A stretch of 64,000 nt of DNA from Novosphingopyxis iocasae (GCF_014334095.1 NZ_CP060495.1:1077001-1141000), one strand, 5' to 3'. Counted from the stretch's first letter, positions 33,280-42,673 are shown. Notes: generated from the letters alone by a model not told the origin. Program-made: numbers and translations.

Positions 33280-34484
33280 AGGCCCGCATCCTCGCAGGCC
33301 CGGTCCAGATCGGCGATGACATCGCGCACATCCTCCAACCCGACATTCAGGCGCAGCATGTCCTCGGTGATGCCCACCTCCTCGCGCGCCTCGGCCGTCA
33401 TGCCGGCATGGGTGGTGCTGGACGGGTGGCACATCAGGCTGCGCGAATCGCCGATATTGTTGCTGATATCCACAAGCTGCAGTGCATCGAGCAGCGCATG
33501 CGCGCGCTCACGCCCGCCGCCGACATGGATGGACATGATCGATCCGCATGCCTCCATCTGCTTTGTCGCCAAATCGTGGCCGGGGCTGGAGGCGAGGCCG
33601 GGATAGTTCACCCGCGCGACGCGGCCTTCGAGAAATTCGGCGACCTTCATGGCGTTCTCGCTCTGGCGACGAATCCGCAGGTCCAGCGTTTCGAGCGATT
33701 TCATCACCACCCATGCGTTGAAGGGGGCGAGCGTGGGGCCGGTGTTGCGCGTAAAAGCGAGCAACGTTTCCTCGATAAATTCCTCGCTGCCGCACACGGC
33801 ACCCGCCATCACACGCCCCTGCCCGTCCATCATCTTGGTGGCGCTGTAGGCGACAACATCCGCTCCAAATTCCATCGGACGCTGCAGCACGGATGTGGCA
33901 AAAGCGTTGTCGACCACGCTGGTAATACCGCGCGATTTCGCCAGCCCGCATATCGCGGCGAGATCTAGCACCTCCATCGTGGGGTTGGCCGGCGTTTCGA
34001 AGAAGAACACCTTGGTTTCCGGACGGATCGCCTCTTCCCAGTTTTTGAGATCGCGCCCGTCGACAACCGTCGTCGCGATGCCGAATTTGGGCAACAGCGT
34101 GTCGGTGAGCCAGCGACAGCTGCCGAAAAGCGCCCGGCTCGCCACCACATGATCGCCTGCCTCCAGTTGGCAGAGCAGGCTCGCGGTCATCGCCGCCATG
34201 CCGCTCGCCATCGTGCGGCAGGTGTCTGCGCCTTCCATCAGGGCAAGGCGCTTTTCCAGCATCTGCACGGTGGGGTTCTGCAGGCGCGAATAGGTCATGC
34301 CCTCCTGCTCGCCCGCAAAACGCGCCGCGGCATCGCCCGCGCAATCATAGGAATAGCCGGAGGTGAGGAAGAGCGCCTCGGACGTTTCGCCCCATTCGCT
34401 GCGCGCCGTGCCGCCGCGCACCGCCAATGTTGCGGGGTGCCAGTTTTTGGTAACGTCCGGGTTCTGACCGCTATCTCTTTTCAT
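33276..34484 (-). CDS. metZ: O-succinylhomoserine sulfhydrylase
   Basis: PLP-dependent enzyme of methionine synthesis that replaces the succinyl group of O-succinylhomoserine with sulfide, giving homocysteine. It has 402 residues. The PLP lysine lies in AYSATKMMDGQGR, and the family motifs TYSRLQNPTVQMLEKRLALM, ASGMAAM and TPANPTMEVLDL are present. The pattern resembles MetZ rather than cystathionine gamma-synthase, but substrate choice is by family resemblance. The start is ATG 34484. It is followed by the coupled apaG and is divergent from a mannosyltransferase gene. Confidence 0.93.
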   Translation of the reverse strand: MKRDSGQNPDVTKNWHPATLAVRGGTARSEWGETSEALFLTSGYSYDCAGDAAARFAGEQEGMTYSRLQNPTVQMLEKRLALMEGADTCRTMASGMAAMTASLLCQLEAGDHVVASRALFGSCRWLTDTLLPKFGIATTVVDGRDLKNWEEAIRPETKVFFFETPANPTMEVLDLAAICGLAKSRGITSVVDNAFATSVLQRPMEFGADVVAYSATKMMDGQGRVMAGAVCGSEEFIEETLLAFTRNTGPTLAPFNAWVVMKSLETLDLRIRRQSENAMKVAEFLEGRVARVNYPGLASSPGHDLATKQMEACGSIMSIHVGGGRERAHALLDALQLVDISNNIGDSRSLMCHPSSTTHAGMTAEAREEVGITEDMLRLNVGLEDVRDVIADLDRACEDAGL

Positions 34485-34579
34485 GGCCCCGCTTTGCGAT
34501 TTACGCAGCCCCGCGTCAATGCGGGCGCTTGCCGCTTCAACGGCGATTTCCTATCGGGCGCGCGAGGGAGTTTTGCGAA

Positions 34580-35893
34580 ATGGCCGAGCAAATGCGACGT
34601 TGGAGCGAGTGGGCTGACCGGCTGAGCGTCCAAGGCTGGGCCGCGCTGGCAGGGGCGCTGGCCACCTGCTTCTTCCTGATCAATATTCAGCATCCTTCGG
34701 CGATGTTCTTCGATGAAATCTATTATGTGCCCGCCGCCCGGCACTTCATCGATTTCAGCGTCCCCCTAAACGATGAGCATCCGCCTCTTGCCAAGTGCAT
34801 CATTGCGCTTGGCATCACGATCTTCGGGGACAATCACTGGGGTTGGCGCGATTTCAGCGCCATCTTCGGCGGCCTGGCGCTGTTCGGCGCGCTGATGTTC
34901 GTGTGGGAGCTGTATCGCAGCGGCCGCCTCATGATCCTTACCGGCATCCTGCTGATTGCGGGCCATTTGCTCTTCATCCAGTCGCGCATCGCGATGCTCG
35001 ATATCTTCATGGCGGCATTCCTGATGCTGGGGCTGTGGCAGCTCGCGGCGGCGGTGCGCGCGCAGAAGGATGGATGGAAGCGCCTGGCCTGGGCCGGTGC
35101 CATGCTGGGGCTGTCGGTCGCCTGCAAATGGACCTCCGCACCCTATCTGCTCGTGGCGGGCTTGAGCTTTTTCGTCTGGCGCGCGGGGGCATTGGGCAAG
35201 CGCGCCTGGAACCCTGCGACCTTGCTGCTGGACCGCGCTGCGGCGCCGGTGCGCGGCGTTTCGCTTTCGGAGGCGGGACTGCTCCTCGGGCTGCTGCCCG
35301 CAATGCTTTATCTCGCCACGTTCATTCCGATGGCGTTCTTCGCCGAGAAGGCGGTGCCGATCCAGCATCTGATTGTCTATCAATGGGAAATCGCCAAGCA
35401 TCAAGCAGGGTATATGGCCCCGCATCCCTATGCCAGCCATTGGTGGCAGTGGATCATCGACGAACGGCCGATCTGGTATCTCTACGAACAGGCGGAAGGC
35501 GCGATCCGCGGCGTGGTGCTGCTCGGCAATCCCATCATCATGTGGACAGGCCTGCCTGCTCTGATCCTGAGCGTGGTGCTGGGCGTGCGGACGAAGAAAT
35601 GGGCGCTGACGGTGCCCACCGCCTTATGGGTCACGGGCATGGCGATGTGGGTCATCGTCCCCAAAAAGGTGACCTTCTATCATCATTATTTCCTGCCGAG
35701 CTTTTTCCTGATCATCGCGCTGGCGGTGACGCTGGAATATCTCTGGCTGCGCGACCGCAAATATCTTGCTCCCGCACTGATCATGCTGGCGGCGGTCGGC
35801 GTCTTTATCGACTTCTACCCGATCCTGGCGGCGCTACCGCTCGATGGACCGCAGGCGTTCAACCATTGGATGTGGCTCGATAGCTGGCGGTAG
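34580..35893 (+). CDS. Protein mannosyltransferase-like GT (GT39 family)
   Basis: A 437-residue polytopic membrane glycosyltransferase with 9-11 hydrophobic segments. It has the GT-C signature near the N-terminus, MFFDEIYYVPAARHFID then NDEHPPLAKCIIALGI, typical of dolichyl- or polyprenyl-phosphate-mannose protein O-mannosyltransferases. A periplasmic region SHWWQWIIDERPIWYL and later VPKKVTFYHHYFLPSFF also fit. The likely donor is polyprenyl-phosphate sugar and the acceptor unknown. The ATG 34580 has GGAG upstream. A polyprenyl-phosphate glycosyltransferase gene (GT2-GtrA) follows on the opposite strand and may supply the donor. Confidence 0.88.
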   Translation: MAEQMRRWSEWADRLSVQGWAALAGALATCFFLINIQHPSAMFFDEIYYVPAARHFIDFSVPLNDEHPPLAKCIIALGITIFGDNHWGWRDFSAIFGGLALFGALMFVWELYRSGRLMILTGILLIAGHLLFIQSRIAMLDIFMAAFLMLGLWQLAAAVRAQKDGWKRLAWAGAMLGLSVACKWTSAPYLLVAGLSFFVWRAGALGKRAWNPATLLLDRAAAPVRGVSLSEAGLLLGLLPAMLYLATFIPMAFFAEKAVPIQHLIVYQWEIAKHQAGYMAPHPYASHWWQWIIDERPIWYLYEQAEGAIRGVVLLGNPIIMWTGLPALILSVVLGVRTKKWALTVPTALWVTGMAMWVIVPKKVTFYHHYFLPSFFLIIALAVTLEYLWLRDRKYLAPALIMLAAVGVFIDFYPILAALPLDGPQAFNHWMWLDSWR

Positions 35894-35926
35894 GTGGCCC
35901 CCTGCGCGACGCAAAACCGCTTAAAT

Positions 35927-35952
35927 CCGTGAGCCCTGAGCTTGTCGAACCA
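35927..35952. repeat. Single REP-like repeat
   Basis: CCGTGAGCCCTGAGCTTGTC then GAACCA, the forward-type half of the repeat at 507. It lies between the convergent mannosyltransferase and GT2 genes and could act as a bidirectional transcription stop. Confidence 0.65.
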
Positions 35953-35970
35953 GGTGACTGCCGCCGTGCC

Positions 35971-37092
35971 TCAGTAGCGGCCCCAGACGAAGCGGCTCGA
36001 CAGGGCGAAATTCCATACCGCGCCGACCAGAATGCCCGCGAGCGCAGACAGCGTCAGCCCGGCCATGGATTCGTCGTACAGGAAGGCGGCAATGCCGACA
36101 TTGGCGATCGCGCCGACGCTGCAGAACAGGCAGAAGCTGATCCATCCGCGCAGCATCGGCAGGAAGCCGGCGAGCCGCTTGTCGCGGTAGGTCAGCGCGT
36201 TGTTCAGGAAGAAGTTGAACGTCATCGCGCCGATGGTCGCGGCCGATTGCGCGACGATGAAGCCGCTTCCCAGTCCTTCGAACAGGCTGGTGAGGATCGC
36301 GAAATGCACCGCGATGCCGAGCACGCCAATGGTGGCGAACAGGGCAAAGCGGACCGGCAGGATGCGGCCGAACAGCCGGTCATACAATGCCAGCAGATAT
36401 TCGAACGCCACCACCCGGTCGAGCTTGCTCTCGCCCTCTTCGCGCACGTTGAAGGTGTAAGGCAGCTCGGCAATATTCATCGGCTCGCGCGCCACGGTGA
36501 CGATGTCGAGCAGGATCTTGAAGCCGATGCCCGAAAGCTTCGGCGCGACGCGGCGGAACCGGTCGGAACGGATCATGAAGAAGCCGCTCATCGGGTCGCT
36601 CAGCGTTAGGTTGAGCAGCTTCGTGCCCAGGCGCGTGGCGAATTGCGATTTGCGCAGGCGCGCCTCGTCCCAATCGCCGGTGCCCCCGCCTTCGACGAAG
36701 CGGGAACCGACGACGAGGTCCAGCTCGGGCTCCGCATGAAGCTTCTCGACCATCTGTAGCAGCAGGTTTGCGTCATGCTGCAGATCGGCATCCATCACCG
36801 CGACCAGCGGTGCGCCGGTGGCCATCATCCCCTCGATACAAGCAGAGCTGAGGCCGCGCCGCCCGAGCCGTTCGATCACGCGGATGCGCCGGTCCTCGCG
36901 CGATCGATCGCGCAGCATCTGCGCGGTGTGATCGGGGCTGTTATCGTCCACGAACACCGCCTCCCAGACGATGCCCTGCAGCACGCGGTCCAGCGTAGCG
37001 ATGACGCGGTCGATGTTCGACGCTTCATTGAAGGTCGGCAGAACGACGGCGAGTTCGATCGCGTCTTCGTGCTGGAGTTCCCCCTGATTCAT
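35971..37092 (-). CDS. GT2 polyprenyl-phosphate glycosyltransferase fused to GtrA domain
   Basis: A 373-residue membrane protein. The N-terminal GT2 domain (about residues 12-235) has AVVLPTFNEASNIDRVIATL, FVDDNSPDHT, VMDADLQHD (DxD) and GSRFVEGGG, like dolichol/polyprenol-phosphate mannose synthases. The C-terminal GtrA-like domain (about 240-370) has four helices and ends NFALSSRFVWGRY. Such fusions make and flip a polyprenyl-phosphate sugar. The start at 37092 has GGAG. It follows recO with 28 bp, as third gene of uvrC-recO-GT2. It may serve the nearby GT39-like transferase. Confidence 0.92.
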   Translation of the reverse strand: MNQGELQHEDAIELAVVLPTFNEASNIDRVIATLDRVLQGIVWEAVFVDDNSPDHTAQMLRDRSREDRRIRVIERLGRRGLSSACIEGMMATGAPLVAVMDADLQHDANLLLQMVEKLHAEPELDLVVGSRFVEGGGTGDWDEARLRKSQFATRLGTKLLNLTLSDPMSGFFMIRSDRFRRVAPKLSGIGFKILLDIVTVAREPMNIAELPYTFNVREEGESKLDRVVAFEYLLALYDRLFGRILPVRFALFATIGVLGIAVHFAILTSLFEGLGSGFIVAQSAATIGAMTFNFFLNNALTYRDKRLAGFLPMLRGWISFCLFCSVGAIANVGIAAFLYDESMAGLTLSALAGILVGAVWNFALSSRFVWGRY

Positions 37093-37120
37093 GGGCGCTC
37101 CCTTGCCCTGCAACCCGCGC

Positions 37121-37855
37121 TCAATCAAGCATCCGCTGGAGCCGCGCAATCATTTGCCGGCGTCCGCCCATCACGTCGGCGCGCCTTTCCGTGAACAGCT
37201 GCCGTTCCAGAAAATGACCGGTGAGCGCGAAGCCGCCCACTATGTCCTCCCAGCCGGGGCGGTCGTCCACCAGCAGAAAGCGCGGGAGAGGCAGAAGCTG
37301 CGCCTTATACCCATCGCCTGCCGCGCGGGAGACAGCGCGGGCGCTGCGCGGGCTGACATAGATGAGGTCTTCGGTCTCGCCAGTTGCCGCGCAACTCGCC
37401 AAGTCCAGCCCGAAGCCGAGTTCCGCGAGCAGTAAAAGCTCATAACGCACCATCGCTGCCGCCCATCCGCGAGCCGAAGGCGCATGGCAGATCGCCTCCA
37501 GCAACCCCGAAAGCGCGAGATAAAGCCGCGGATAGGCGTTCTCCTCCGGCAGCGTCGCCGCCGTCAGCGTGGTCGCCCAGTCCAGCGCCGCGGCGGGCAG
37601 CGGTTCGGCCAGCCAAGGCGCGCGGCTGGCGATTAGCTCGACAGAGAGCGAGGCAAGCTGATCGGCGGTGCGGGCGCGAAACTCCGCCTGCACGAGATTC
37701 GCCGGGATCAGGATCGGCCGCATTCGCCGCGATCGCCCGCCGCGGACATAGCCCGCCACCAGTCCGTCATCCGGCGTGAAGAGCCGCGCAATCGCGCCAT
37801 GCTCGCCATGATGGCGCACGGAACAGACGATCGCTTCGGTGGAGAGCTGGGGCAT
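37121..37855 (-). CDS. recO: DNA repair protein RecO
   Basis: A 244-residue RecO, mediator that loads RecA with RecR on SSB-coated DNA. The OB-fold N-terminus reads [20 protein letters not shown], then [19 protein letters not shown] and [11 protein letters not shown] helical C-terminus has [20 protein letters not shown] and ends [12 protein letters not shown]. The Zn-cysteine set of some RecO proteins is incomplete, as usual in this group. It starts 28 bp after uvrC on the same strand and probably is co-transcribed with it. Confidence 0.92.
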   Translation of the reverse strand: MPQLSTEAIVCSVRHHGEHGAIARLFTPDDGLVAGYVRGGRSRRMRPILIPANLVQAEFRARTADQLASLSVELIASRAPWLAEPLPAAALDWATTLTAATLPEENAYPRLYLALSGLLEAICHAPSARGWAAAMVRYELLLLAELGFGLDLASCAATGETEDLIYVSPRSARAVSRAAGDGYKAQLLPLPRFLLVDDRPGWEDIVGGFALTGHFLERQLFTERRADVMGGRRQMIARLQRMLD

Positions 37856-37883
37856 TCAGCCTGCCCGAAACACATAGACGTGT

Positions 37884-39848
37884 TCACCGCGCATGGAAGA
37901 AATCGTAGACCGTCTGCGCCACACTGTCATTGATGCCGGGCGCACGTTTCAGGTCCGCGAGGCTGGCGCTTTTCACGGCGCGCGCGGTGCCGAAATGCAT
38001 CAGCAGCGCGCGCTTGCGGGCGGGGCCGATGCCCGGAACCTCGTCCAGCGGGCTGGTGCCCATCGCCTTGGATCGCTTCTGCCGGTGCGCGCCAATGGCG
38101 AAGCGGTGCGCCTCGTCGCGCAGGCGTTGCAGATAGAACATCGCCGGCGCGTTGGGCGGCAGCGTCAGTTCCCGCCCGTCGGGCATGTGGAAGATCTCAC
38201 GCCCTTCGCGCCCGTGATGTGGGCCTTTGGCGACACCCACCAGCGGCACATCCTCGATCCCGAGCTCTTCCAAAGCTTCCATCGCGGCGGAAACCTGCCC
38301 CTTGCCGCCATCAATCAGGACGAGGTCCGGCCATTCAGCGAACTTGCCCCCGCCCTCACGATCCGGATCTTCCTTCTGCGAGCGCGCGAAGCGGCGTTCC
38401 AGAACCTCGCGCATCATCGCGAAGTCGTCGCCCGGCGCGGTCTCCTTCCGCTTGATGTTGAACTTGCGATAGGCGTTCTTGCGGAAGCCCTCCGGACCCG
38501 CGACGACCATGGCGCCCAGCGCATTGGTGCCCTGAATATGGCTGTTGTCGTAAACTTCGATCCGCTCCGGCGGGCCTTCCAGATCGAACAACTCGGCCAC
38601 CTCGGCGAGCAGCCGCGTCTGGCTGGCTCCCTCGGCGAGCTTGCGATCCAAGGCTTCCACCGCGTTGCGTTCTGCCTGCTCGACGAGCCGCCGCCGGTCG
38701 CCGCGCTGCGGCACCGCGATCGATATCTTGAAACCCGCCCGCTCGGACAGCGCCTCGCAAAACAGCTCCGACTCGGCCAGCTCACGGTCCAGCAGCAACT
38801 GGCGCGAAGGCGGCACCTCTTCGTAAAATTGCGCCAGGAAGCTCGCCAGCACCTCCTCTTCCGGCACGTCTTTCACATGCCGCGGGAAGAAACTGCGATG
38901 CCCCCAATTCTGCCCGGCGCGGATGAAGAAGGCCTGGATGCAGACCTGGCCGCCCTTGCTCGCCAGCGCGAAAATGTCCGCGTCCGACAGGCCCTGCGCG
39001 CTGATGGCCTGACTGCCCTGAATGAAGGTGAGCGCCTTCAGCCGGTCCCGGTAAAGCGCGGCCATCTCGAAATCGAGATTTTCTGCGGCTTTCTCCATTT
39101 GCTCGCCCAGCTTCTTCTGCACGCCGGTGGATTTACCGGCGAGGAAGCTTTCGGCATCGCCGACCAGCTCGGCATAATTCTCTTCGCTGATCCGCCCCAC
39201 GCAGGGCGCCGAACAGCGATGGATTTGGTAAAGCAGGCAAGGCCGCGAGCGGTTGTTGAAGAAACTGTCCGTGCAGCTTCTGAGCAGGAACATCTTCTGC
39301 AGCGCGTTCAGCGTACGACCGACCGAGCCGGCGCTGGCGAACGGGCCGTAATATTGCCCCTTCGCTTTGCGCGCCCCCCGATGCTTCTGGATGCGCGGAA
39401 ACGCATGGTCCTGCCGCAGCAGGATATAGGGGAAACTTTTGTCGTCGCGCAGCAGGACATTGTAGGGCGGGCGATAGCGCTTGATCAGCTGCGCCTCGAG
39501 CAGGAGCGCCTCCGCCTCGCTCTGCGTGGTGACGATCGTCATGCTGCGCGTCTGGGACACCATGCGCTGCAATCGCGCGGGAAGCTGCGCCCATTGCGTG
39601 TAGTTCACGACGCGCGATTTCAGACTGCGCGCCTTGCCGACATACAGCACCTCCCCCCCGCTATCGTGCATGCGGTACACGCCGGGCCGCGTGGGAAGCG
39701 TTTTCCAGACGGTGCGAATCGCGTCGACTCCAGCCTCAAGGTCGGGCTGGTCGGAACCGCGAACGGTATAAGCGGACTTTTCCTCGTTAAACCGGCTCGG
39801 CGCATTGGGTTGGTCCGGGCGGCCGGCTTTGCTGTCGGATGGCGGCAT
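37884..39848 (-). CDS. uvrC: Excinuclease ABC subunit C
   Basis: Dual-incision nuclease of nucleotide excision repair, 654 residues. The GIY-YIG domain (about 50-135) shows PGVYRMHDSGGEVLYVGKA, RSLKSRV and YNVLLRDDKSFPYI. Cysteines lie in RSRPCLLYQIHRCSAPCVGR. A UVR region follows (EKAAENLDFEMAALYRDRLK). The RNase H-like domain has EVYDNSHIQGTNALGAMVV and DLVLIDGGKGQ. Tandem HhH ends with EVPGIGPARKRALLMHFG. The start at 39848 follows from the acidic lead; the N-terminal extension of about 45 residues is typical of sphingomonads. Confidence 0.96.
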   Translation of the reverse strand: MPPSDSKAGRPDQPNAPSRFNEEKSAYTVRGSDQPDLEAGVDAIRTVWKTLPTRPGVYRMHDSGGEVLYVGKARSLKSRVVNYTQWAQLPARLQRMVSQTRSMTIVTTQSEAEALLLEAQLIKRYRPPYNVLLRDDKSFPYILLRQDHAFPRIQKHRGARKAKGQYYGPFASAGSVGRTLNALQKMFLLRSCTDSFFNNRSRPCLLYQIHRCSAPCVGRISEENYAELVGDAESFLAGKSTGVQKKLGEQMEKAAENLDFEMAALYRDRLKALTFIQGSQAISAQGLSDADIFALASKGGQVCIQAFFIRAGQNWGHRSFFPRHVKDVPEEEVLASFLAQFYEEVPPSRQLLLDRELAESELFCEALSERAGFKISIAVPQRGDRRRLVEQAERNAVEALDRKLAEGASQTRLLAEVAELFDLEGPPERIEVYDNSHIQGTNALGAMVVAGPEGFRKNAYRKFNIKRKETAPGDDFAMMREVLERRFARSQKEDPDREGGGKFAEWPDLVLIDGGKGQVSAAMEALEELGIEDVPLVGVAKGPHHGREGREIFHMPDGRELTLPPNAPAMFYLQRLRDEAHRFAIGAHRQKRSKAMGTSPLDEVPGIGPARKRALLMHFGTARAVKSASLADLKRAPGINDSVAQTVYDFFHAR

Positions 39849-39864
39849 GGGGCCAACATAGGAG

Positions 39865-39897
39865 CGGCGCGCTCCCCGGGGAAGGGAGCGCGCCGCC
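39865..39897 (-). terminator. Strong hairpin between ATP synthase operon and uvrC
   Basis: Arms GCGGCGCGCTCCC (39865-39877) and GGGAGCGCGCCGC (39885-39897) are perfectly complementary. It lies 30 bp past the b-subunit stop. No long T-run follows on the minus strand, so it may be an attenuating or RNA-stabilising hairpin. Confidence 0.55.
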
Positions 39898-39926
39898 CAT
39901 ATATCGTAAATTCGGAAAGCCGCGTC

Positions 39927-40589
39927 TTAGTGGACGCTGCCGCCGATCTGGCGAATGGATCGGTCGATCATTTCCCGATCGGCCGACGCATCGTGCTTGT
40001 CCGCGATGAGGCGGCGAGCGGCTTCCACGGCCGCCTTGGCCGCGGTCTCGCGAAGTTCAGCGATAGCAGCCCGTTCCTCGACCGCGATCTGCTCTTCGGC
40101 GAGGCGCTTGCGGCGGCGAACCAGCGCAGCGCTGTCTTCTTCCGCCTTCTCCACGATCGCCGCGGCCTGATGTTCGGCCAGTTCGCGAATGTCCGCGGCT
40201 TCCTTCTGCGCATCGGCGAGCTGCTTCTCATACTGAGAGCGCAGCTTTTCTGCCTCGGCCCGCAGTTCGGACGCCTCCGCGAGCTGGCGACGGATCGCAT
40301 CGATCCGCCCATCCAGCGACCTGCCGAGGGCTGCTGGCACCTTCTTCCAGAGTACCAGCGCGATCAGCACCAGCATCGCCACCGAAACCCAGGCGGTGGC
40401 TGTCATGCCGAGCGCAGACGGCTCCTCATGAACAACCGTATGTCCGGCCTCGATCGCCTCGATACCGGTCTGCGGCATGCCTTCGCTGGCAATGGGGCTG
40501 CCCGAATGGGTTGCAGACCCACCGTCGGTCACGACCGCGCCGTCATTGCCGGACACGTCGAACTGCGAAGCGGGATTAGTCTGTGCCAT
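39927..40589 (-). CDS. atpF: F0F1 ATP synthase subunit b
   Basis: Peripheral stalk subunit b, 220 residues. It has an unusually long N-terminal region of about 60 residues rich in Gly/Ser/Thr, then one membrane helix (ATAWVSVAMLVLIALVLW) and a long charged coiled coil (RQLAEASELRAEAEKLRSQY). The ATG overlaps the end of the b' gene by 14 bases. Order I-B-E-b'-b is the standard alphaproteobacterial F0 operon. A hairpin follows before uvrC. Confidence 0.93.
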   Translation of the reverse strand: MAQTNPASQFDVSGNDGAVVTDGGSATHSGSPIASEGMPQTGIEAIEAGHTVVHEEPSALGMTATAWVSVAMLVLIALVLWKKVPAALGRSLDGRIDAIRRQLAEASELRAEAEKLRSQYEKQLADAQKEAADIRELAEHQAAAIVEKAEEDSAALVRRRKRLAEEQIAVEERAAIAELRETAAKAAVEAARRLIADKHDASADREMIDRSIRQIGGSVH

Positions 40590-41073
40590 GCATGATCTCC
40601 CTTACTTCGCGGGCGGCCTCGCCCGGCTCCGGCTGGATGCCGGAAAGCTTGGCCACGAGCTCGCGAGCCGCTTCGACGGCGACACCCTCGATCTCCTGCC
40701 GTGCGCTCTTGCGACGCTCCGCAAGATCGGCCTTTGCGGACTGAAGAAGAACATCATTTTCCTCACCCGCGGCTGCCAGCTTGCGCTCGGTTTCGCGGGC
40801 GGCTTCGGCGCGGGCCTTTTCGATGGCCTGATGCGCCGCAGCATGCTCTTCGTTCATCTTCTTGCGATAATCTTCTTCCAGCTGGTCTGCCGCCTCATTG
40901 GCACGGCGGGCCTCGGCCAGATCGTCCTCGATCTTGCGATCGCGGGCGATCACCGTGCCCTGGATCTTCGGATACATGCCAAGTCCGATGACAACGAAAA
41001 TCGTGCCGAACACCAGCAGCAGCCAGAACAGCTGCGATGCATAGGTAGCGGCAATCTGGGCTATCTGTGGCAT
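40576..41073 (-). CDS. F0F1 ATP synthase subunit b'
   Basis: The second stalk subunit (b'), 165 residues: a short N-terminus, a membrane helix (LFWLLLVFGTIFVVIGLGMY) and a long coiled coil ending EVREIMHGTD. Alphaproteobacteria use a b/b' heterodimer as peripheral stalk. It sits between atpE and atpF and overlaps atpF, consistent with stoichiometric translation. Confidence 0.93.
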   Translation of the reverse strand: MPQIAQIAATYASQLFWLLLVFGTIFVVIGLGMYPKIQGTVIARDRKIEDDLAEARRANEAADQLEEDYRKKMNEEHAAAHQAIEKARAEAARETERKLAAAGEENDVLLQSAKADLAERRKSARQEIEGVAVEAARELVAKLSGIQPEPGEAAREVREIMHGTD

Positions 41074-41135
41074 GTCACGCTCCGGTCAGTACCCAGCGGG
41101 AACGGCCCGAAGGCCGGTCCCGCCAGAACTTGGGT

Positions 41136-41363
41136 TCAGGCAACGAAGATCAGGATGATCGCGATGACGAACGACAGCAGGCCGAGAAGTTCGGCAGCCG
41201 CGAAGCCGATGAACAGACGGCCCTGCTCCTGATCGGCCGCACCCGGATTGCGCAGCGCGCCTTCAAGGAACTTGGCGAACACATTGCCCACACCGAGCGA
41301 GGCGAGGCCCGCACCGATCGCCGCAAGGCCGGCACCGATCAATTTTGCTGCTTCTGGATCCAT
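41136..41363 (-). CDS. atpE: F0F1 ATP synthase subunit c
   Basis: Proton-carrying ring subunit, 75 residues, two helices joined by a polar loop (EGALRNPGAADQEQGRLF). The ion-binding carboxylate is Glu58 in FAAAELLGLLSF. No sodium-type motif is seen, so it is a proton ring. The ATG at 41363 has a GGGAG site; the longer frame upstream is not used. Confidence 0.96.
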   Translation of the reverse strand: MDPEAAKLIGAGLAAIGAGLASLGVGNVFAKFLEGALRNPGAADQEQGRLFIGFAAAELLGLLSFVIAIILIFVA

Positions 41364-41388
41364 GATAATACTCCCTAGATTTCGGCCT

Positions 41389-42186
41389 TTAGCCGATGGT
41401 TTCATGCGAGTGCAGGTGCACCGCATCGTTGATGTAAAGCGAGGTCAACAGCGCGAAGACATAGGCCTGCACGCCGGCCACCAGCAGTTCCAGCGCGGTG
41501 ATGCCGAGCATCAGAGCGAAGCTGGGAATACCGACCAGCAGACCATAGCCGGCACCGGCATTGGTGCTGTTGATGATGAAGCCTGCCAGAACCTTCAAGA
41601 GGATGTGACCGGCGGTCATGGCGACGAACAGACGCAGCGCGAGGCTGAACGGGCGCACCATGAAAGAGAAGAATTCGATCGGCGGGATGAGCCACAGCAG
41701 CCAGGCCGGCGTGCCGGTGGGCACGAACAGGCCGAAGAACTTGAAGCCATGCTTGGCAAAGCCCACGATCAGCACGATCGAGAAGCTGATGATGGCAAGG
41801 ATGCCGGTGACCGTCAGATGGCTGGTAACGGTAAAGGGATGGAGGCCGAGCACGCCGACCGGCGCCATGCCGACCAGGTTCGCCACCAGAATGAACATGA
41901 ATAGCGAGAAGATATAGGGTGCATATTTGCGGCCTTCGGGGCCGATATTGGTCATCACCATGCTGTCGATGAAGCTGGTGAAGCTCTCCACCGCCATCTG
42001 CCAGCGACCGGGCACTAGCGAACGGCGCATGCCGCCCCACATGAACAGGCCGAGGCACACGAGCGCCACGATCATCCACAGCGCGCTGTTGGTGAACCCG
42101 ATTTCATGACCACCGATGCTGAAACCATCGAAAATGGTCTGCACCTCGAACTGGTGCATCGGATCGATCGTACCTGCTTCTGCCAC
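41389..42186 (-). CDS. atpB: F0F1 ATP synthase subunit a
   Basis: A 265-residue stator subunit with about six helices. The essential Arg lies in SFMVRPFSLALRLFVAM. Other conserved features are HEIGFTNSALWMIVAL near the N-terminus and LELLVAGVQAYVFALLTSLY near the C-terminus. The start is GTG at 42186 with an AAGGG site; ATG 42159 is an alternative. It forms the proton half-channels with subunit c. Confidence 0.95.
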   Translation of the reverse strand: MAEAGTIDPMHQFEVQTIFDGFSIGGHEIGFTNSALWMIVALVCLGLFMWGGMRRSLVPGRWQMAVESFTSFIDSMVMTNIGPEGRKYAPYIFSLFMFILVANLVGMAPVGVLGLHPFTVTSHLTVTGILAIISFSIVLIVGFAKHGFKFFGLFVPTGTPAWLLWLIPPIEFFSFMVRPFSLALRLFVAMTAGHILLKVLAGFIINSTNAGAGYGLLVGIPSFALMLGITALELLVAGVQAYVFALLTSLYINDAVHLHSHETIG

Positions 42187-42248
42187 TTGCGAACCCTTAT
42201 CCGATCTTCACGCCGGCGAACCGGCGAAACGAGCTTGCCCCGAACCGC

Positions 42249-42566
42249 TCAACGCTGCTTCTGCGTCGCGATCCGATATACATTCCTGAACGCCACCCCG
42301 ATGCCCAGAAAAAGGCATAGAAGCAGCAACCAAGGTGACGTTCCGATCAGCCGGTCCAAGGTCCACCCGATCAATCCGCCCCCACCGATCCCGCCAACCA
42401 GATAGGAAAGGACACGGCTGCCGAGCTGATAATTGGCATCAGCATGCGTGTCTTTCCGCCCCGACCGGTTCAGCTCTTCGCGTTCGGCTGCATCGATCCG
42501 CTGTTGAAGCGAATCGATCCGCTTATCCTCTTCGAGCCTGGTTCGGGCGGGTCGTCTCTCATCCAT
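42249..42566 (-). CDS. atpI: ATP synthase assembly protein AtpI
   Basis: A 105-residue protein: an acidic/basic N-terminal half (LEEDKRIDSLQQRIDAAE) followed by two helices (SYLVGGIGGGGLIGWTLDRL; WLLLLCLFLGIGVAF). AtpI helps assemble the c-ring and may handle magnesium. It is first in the F0 operon. The promoter 72-100 bp upstream of the ATG has good hexamers. Confidence 0.88.
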   Translation of the reverse strand: MDERRPARTRLEEDKRIDSLQQRIDAAEREELNRSGRKDTHADANYQLGSRVLSYLVGGIGGGGLIGWTLDRLIGTSPWLLLLCLFLGIGVAFRNVYRIATQKQR

Positions 42567-42637
42567 GGAAGCGTCACCCGCTCAGAAGAACCGGACGCGT
42601 CCATTGGTAACGAGGAACGCCCCGCAAAAGTGGGCGC

Positions 42638-42666
42638 CGTTTAGGAAAGGCGCGGGGGCAAGTCAA
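42638..42666 (-). promoter_or_regulatory. Promoter of the ATP synthase F0 operon
   Basis: On the minus strand TTGACT (42661-42666), a 17-bp spacer and TAAACG (42638-42643). It lies 72-100 bp upstream of the atpI start and after the hairpin that follows ydbL. Confidence 0.55.
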
Positions 42667-42673
42667 CACAGTG

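Noticed and set aside
37893-40595. 900-residue frame antisense to uvrC and atpF
   Set aside because: Spans two unrelated conserved genes on the other strand; no domain.
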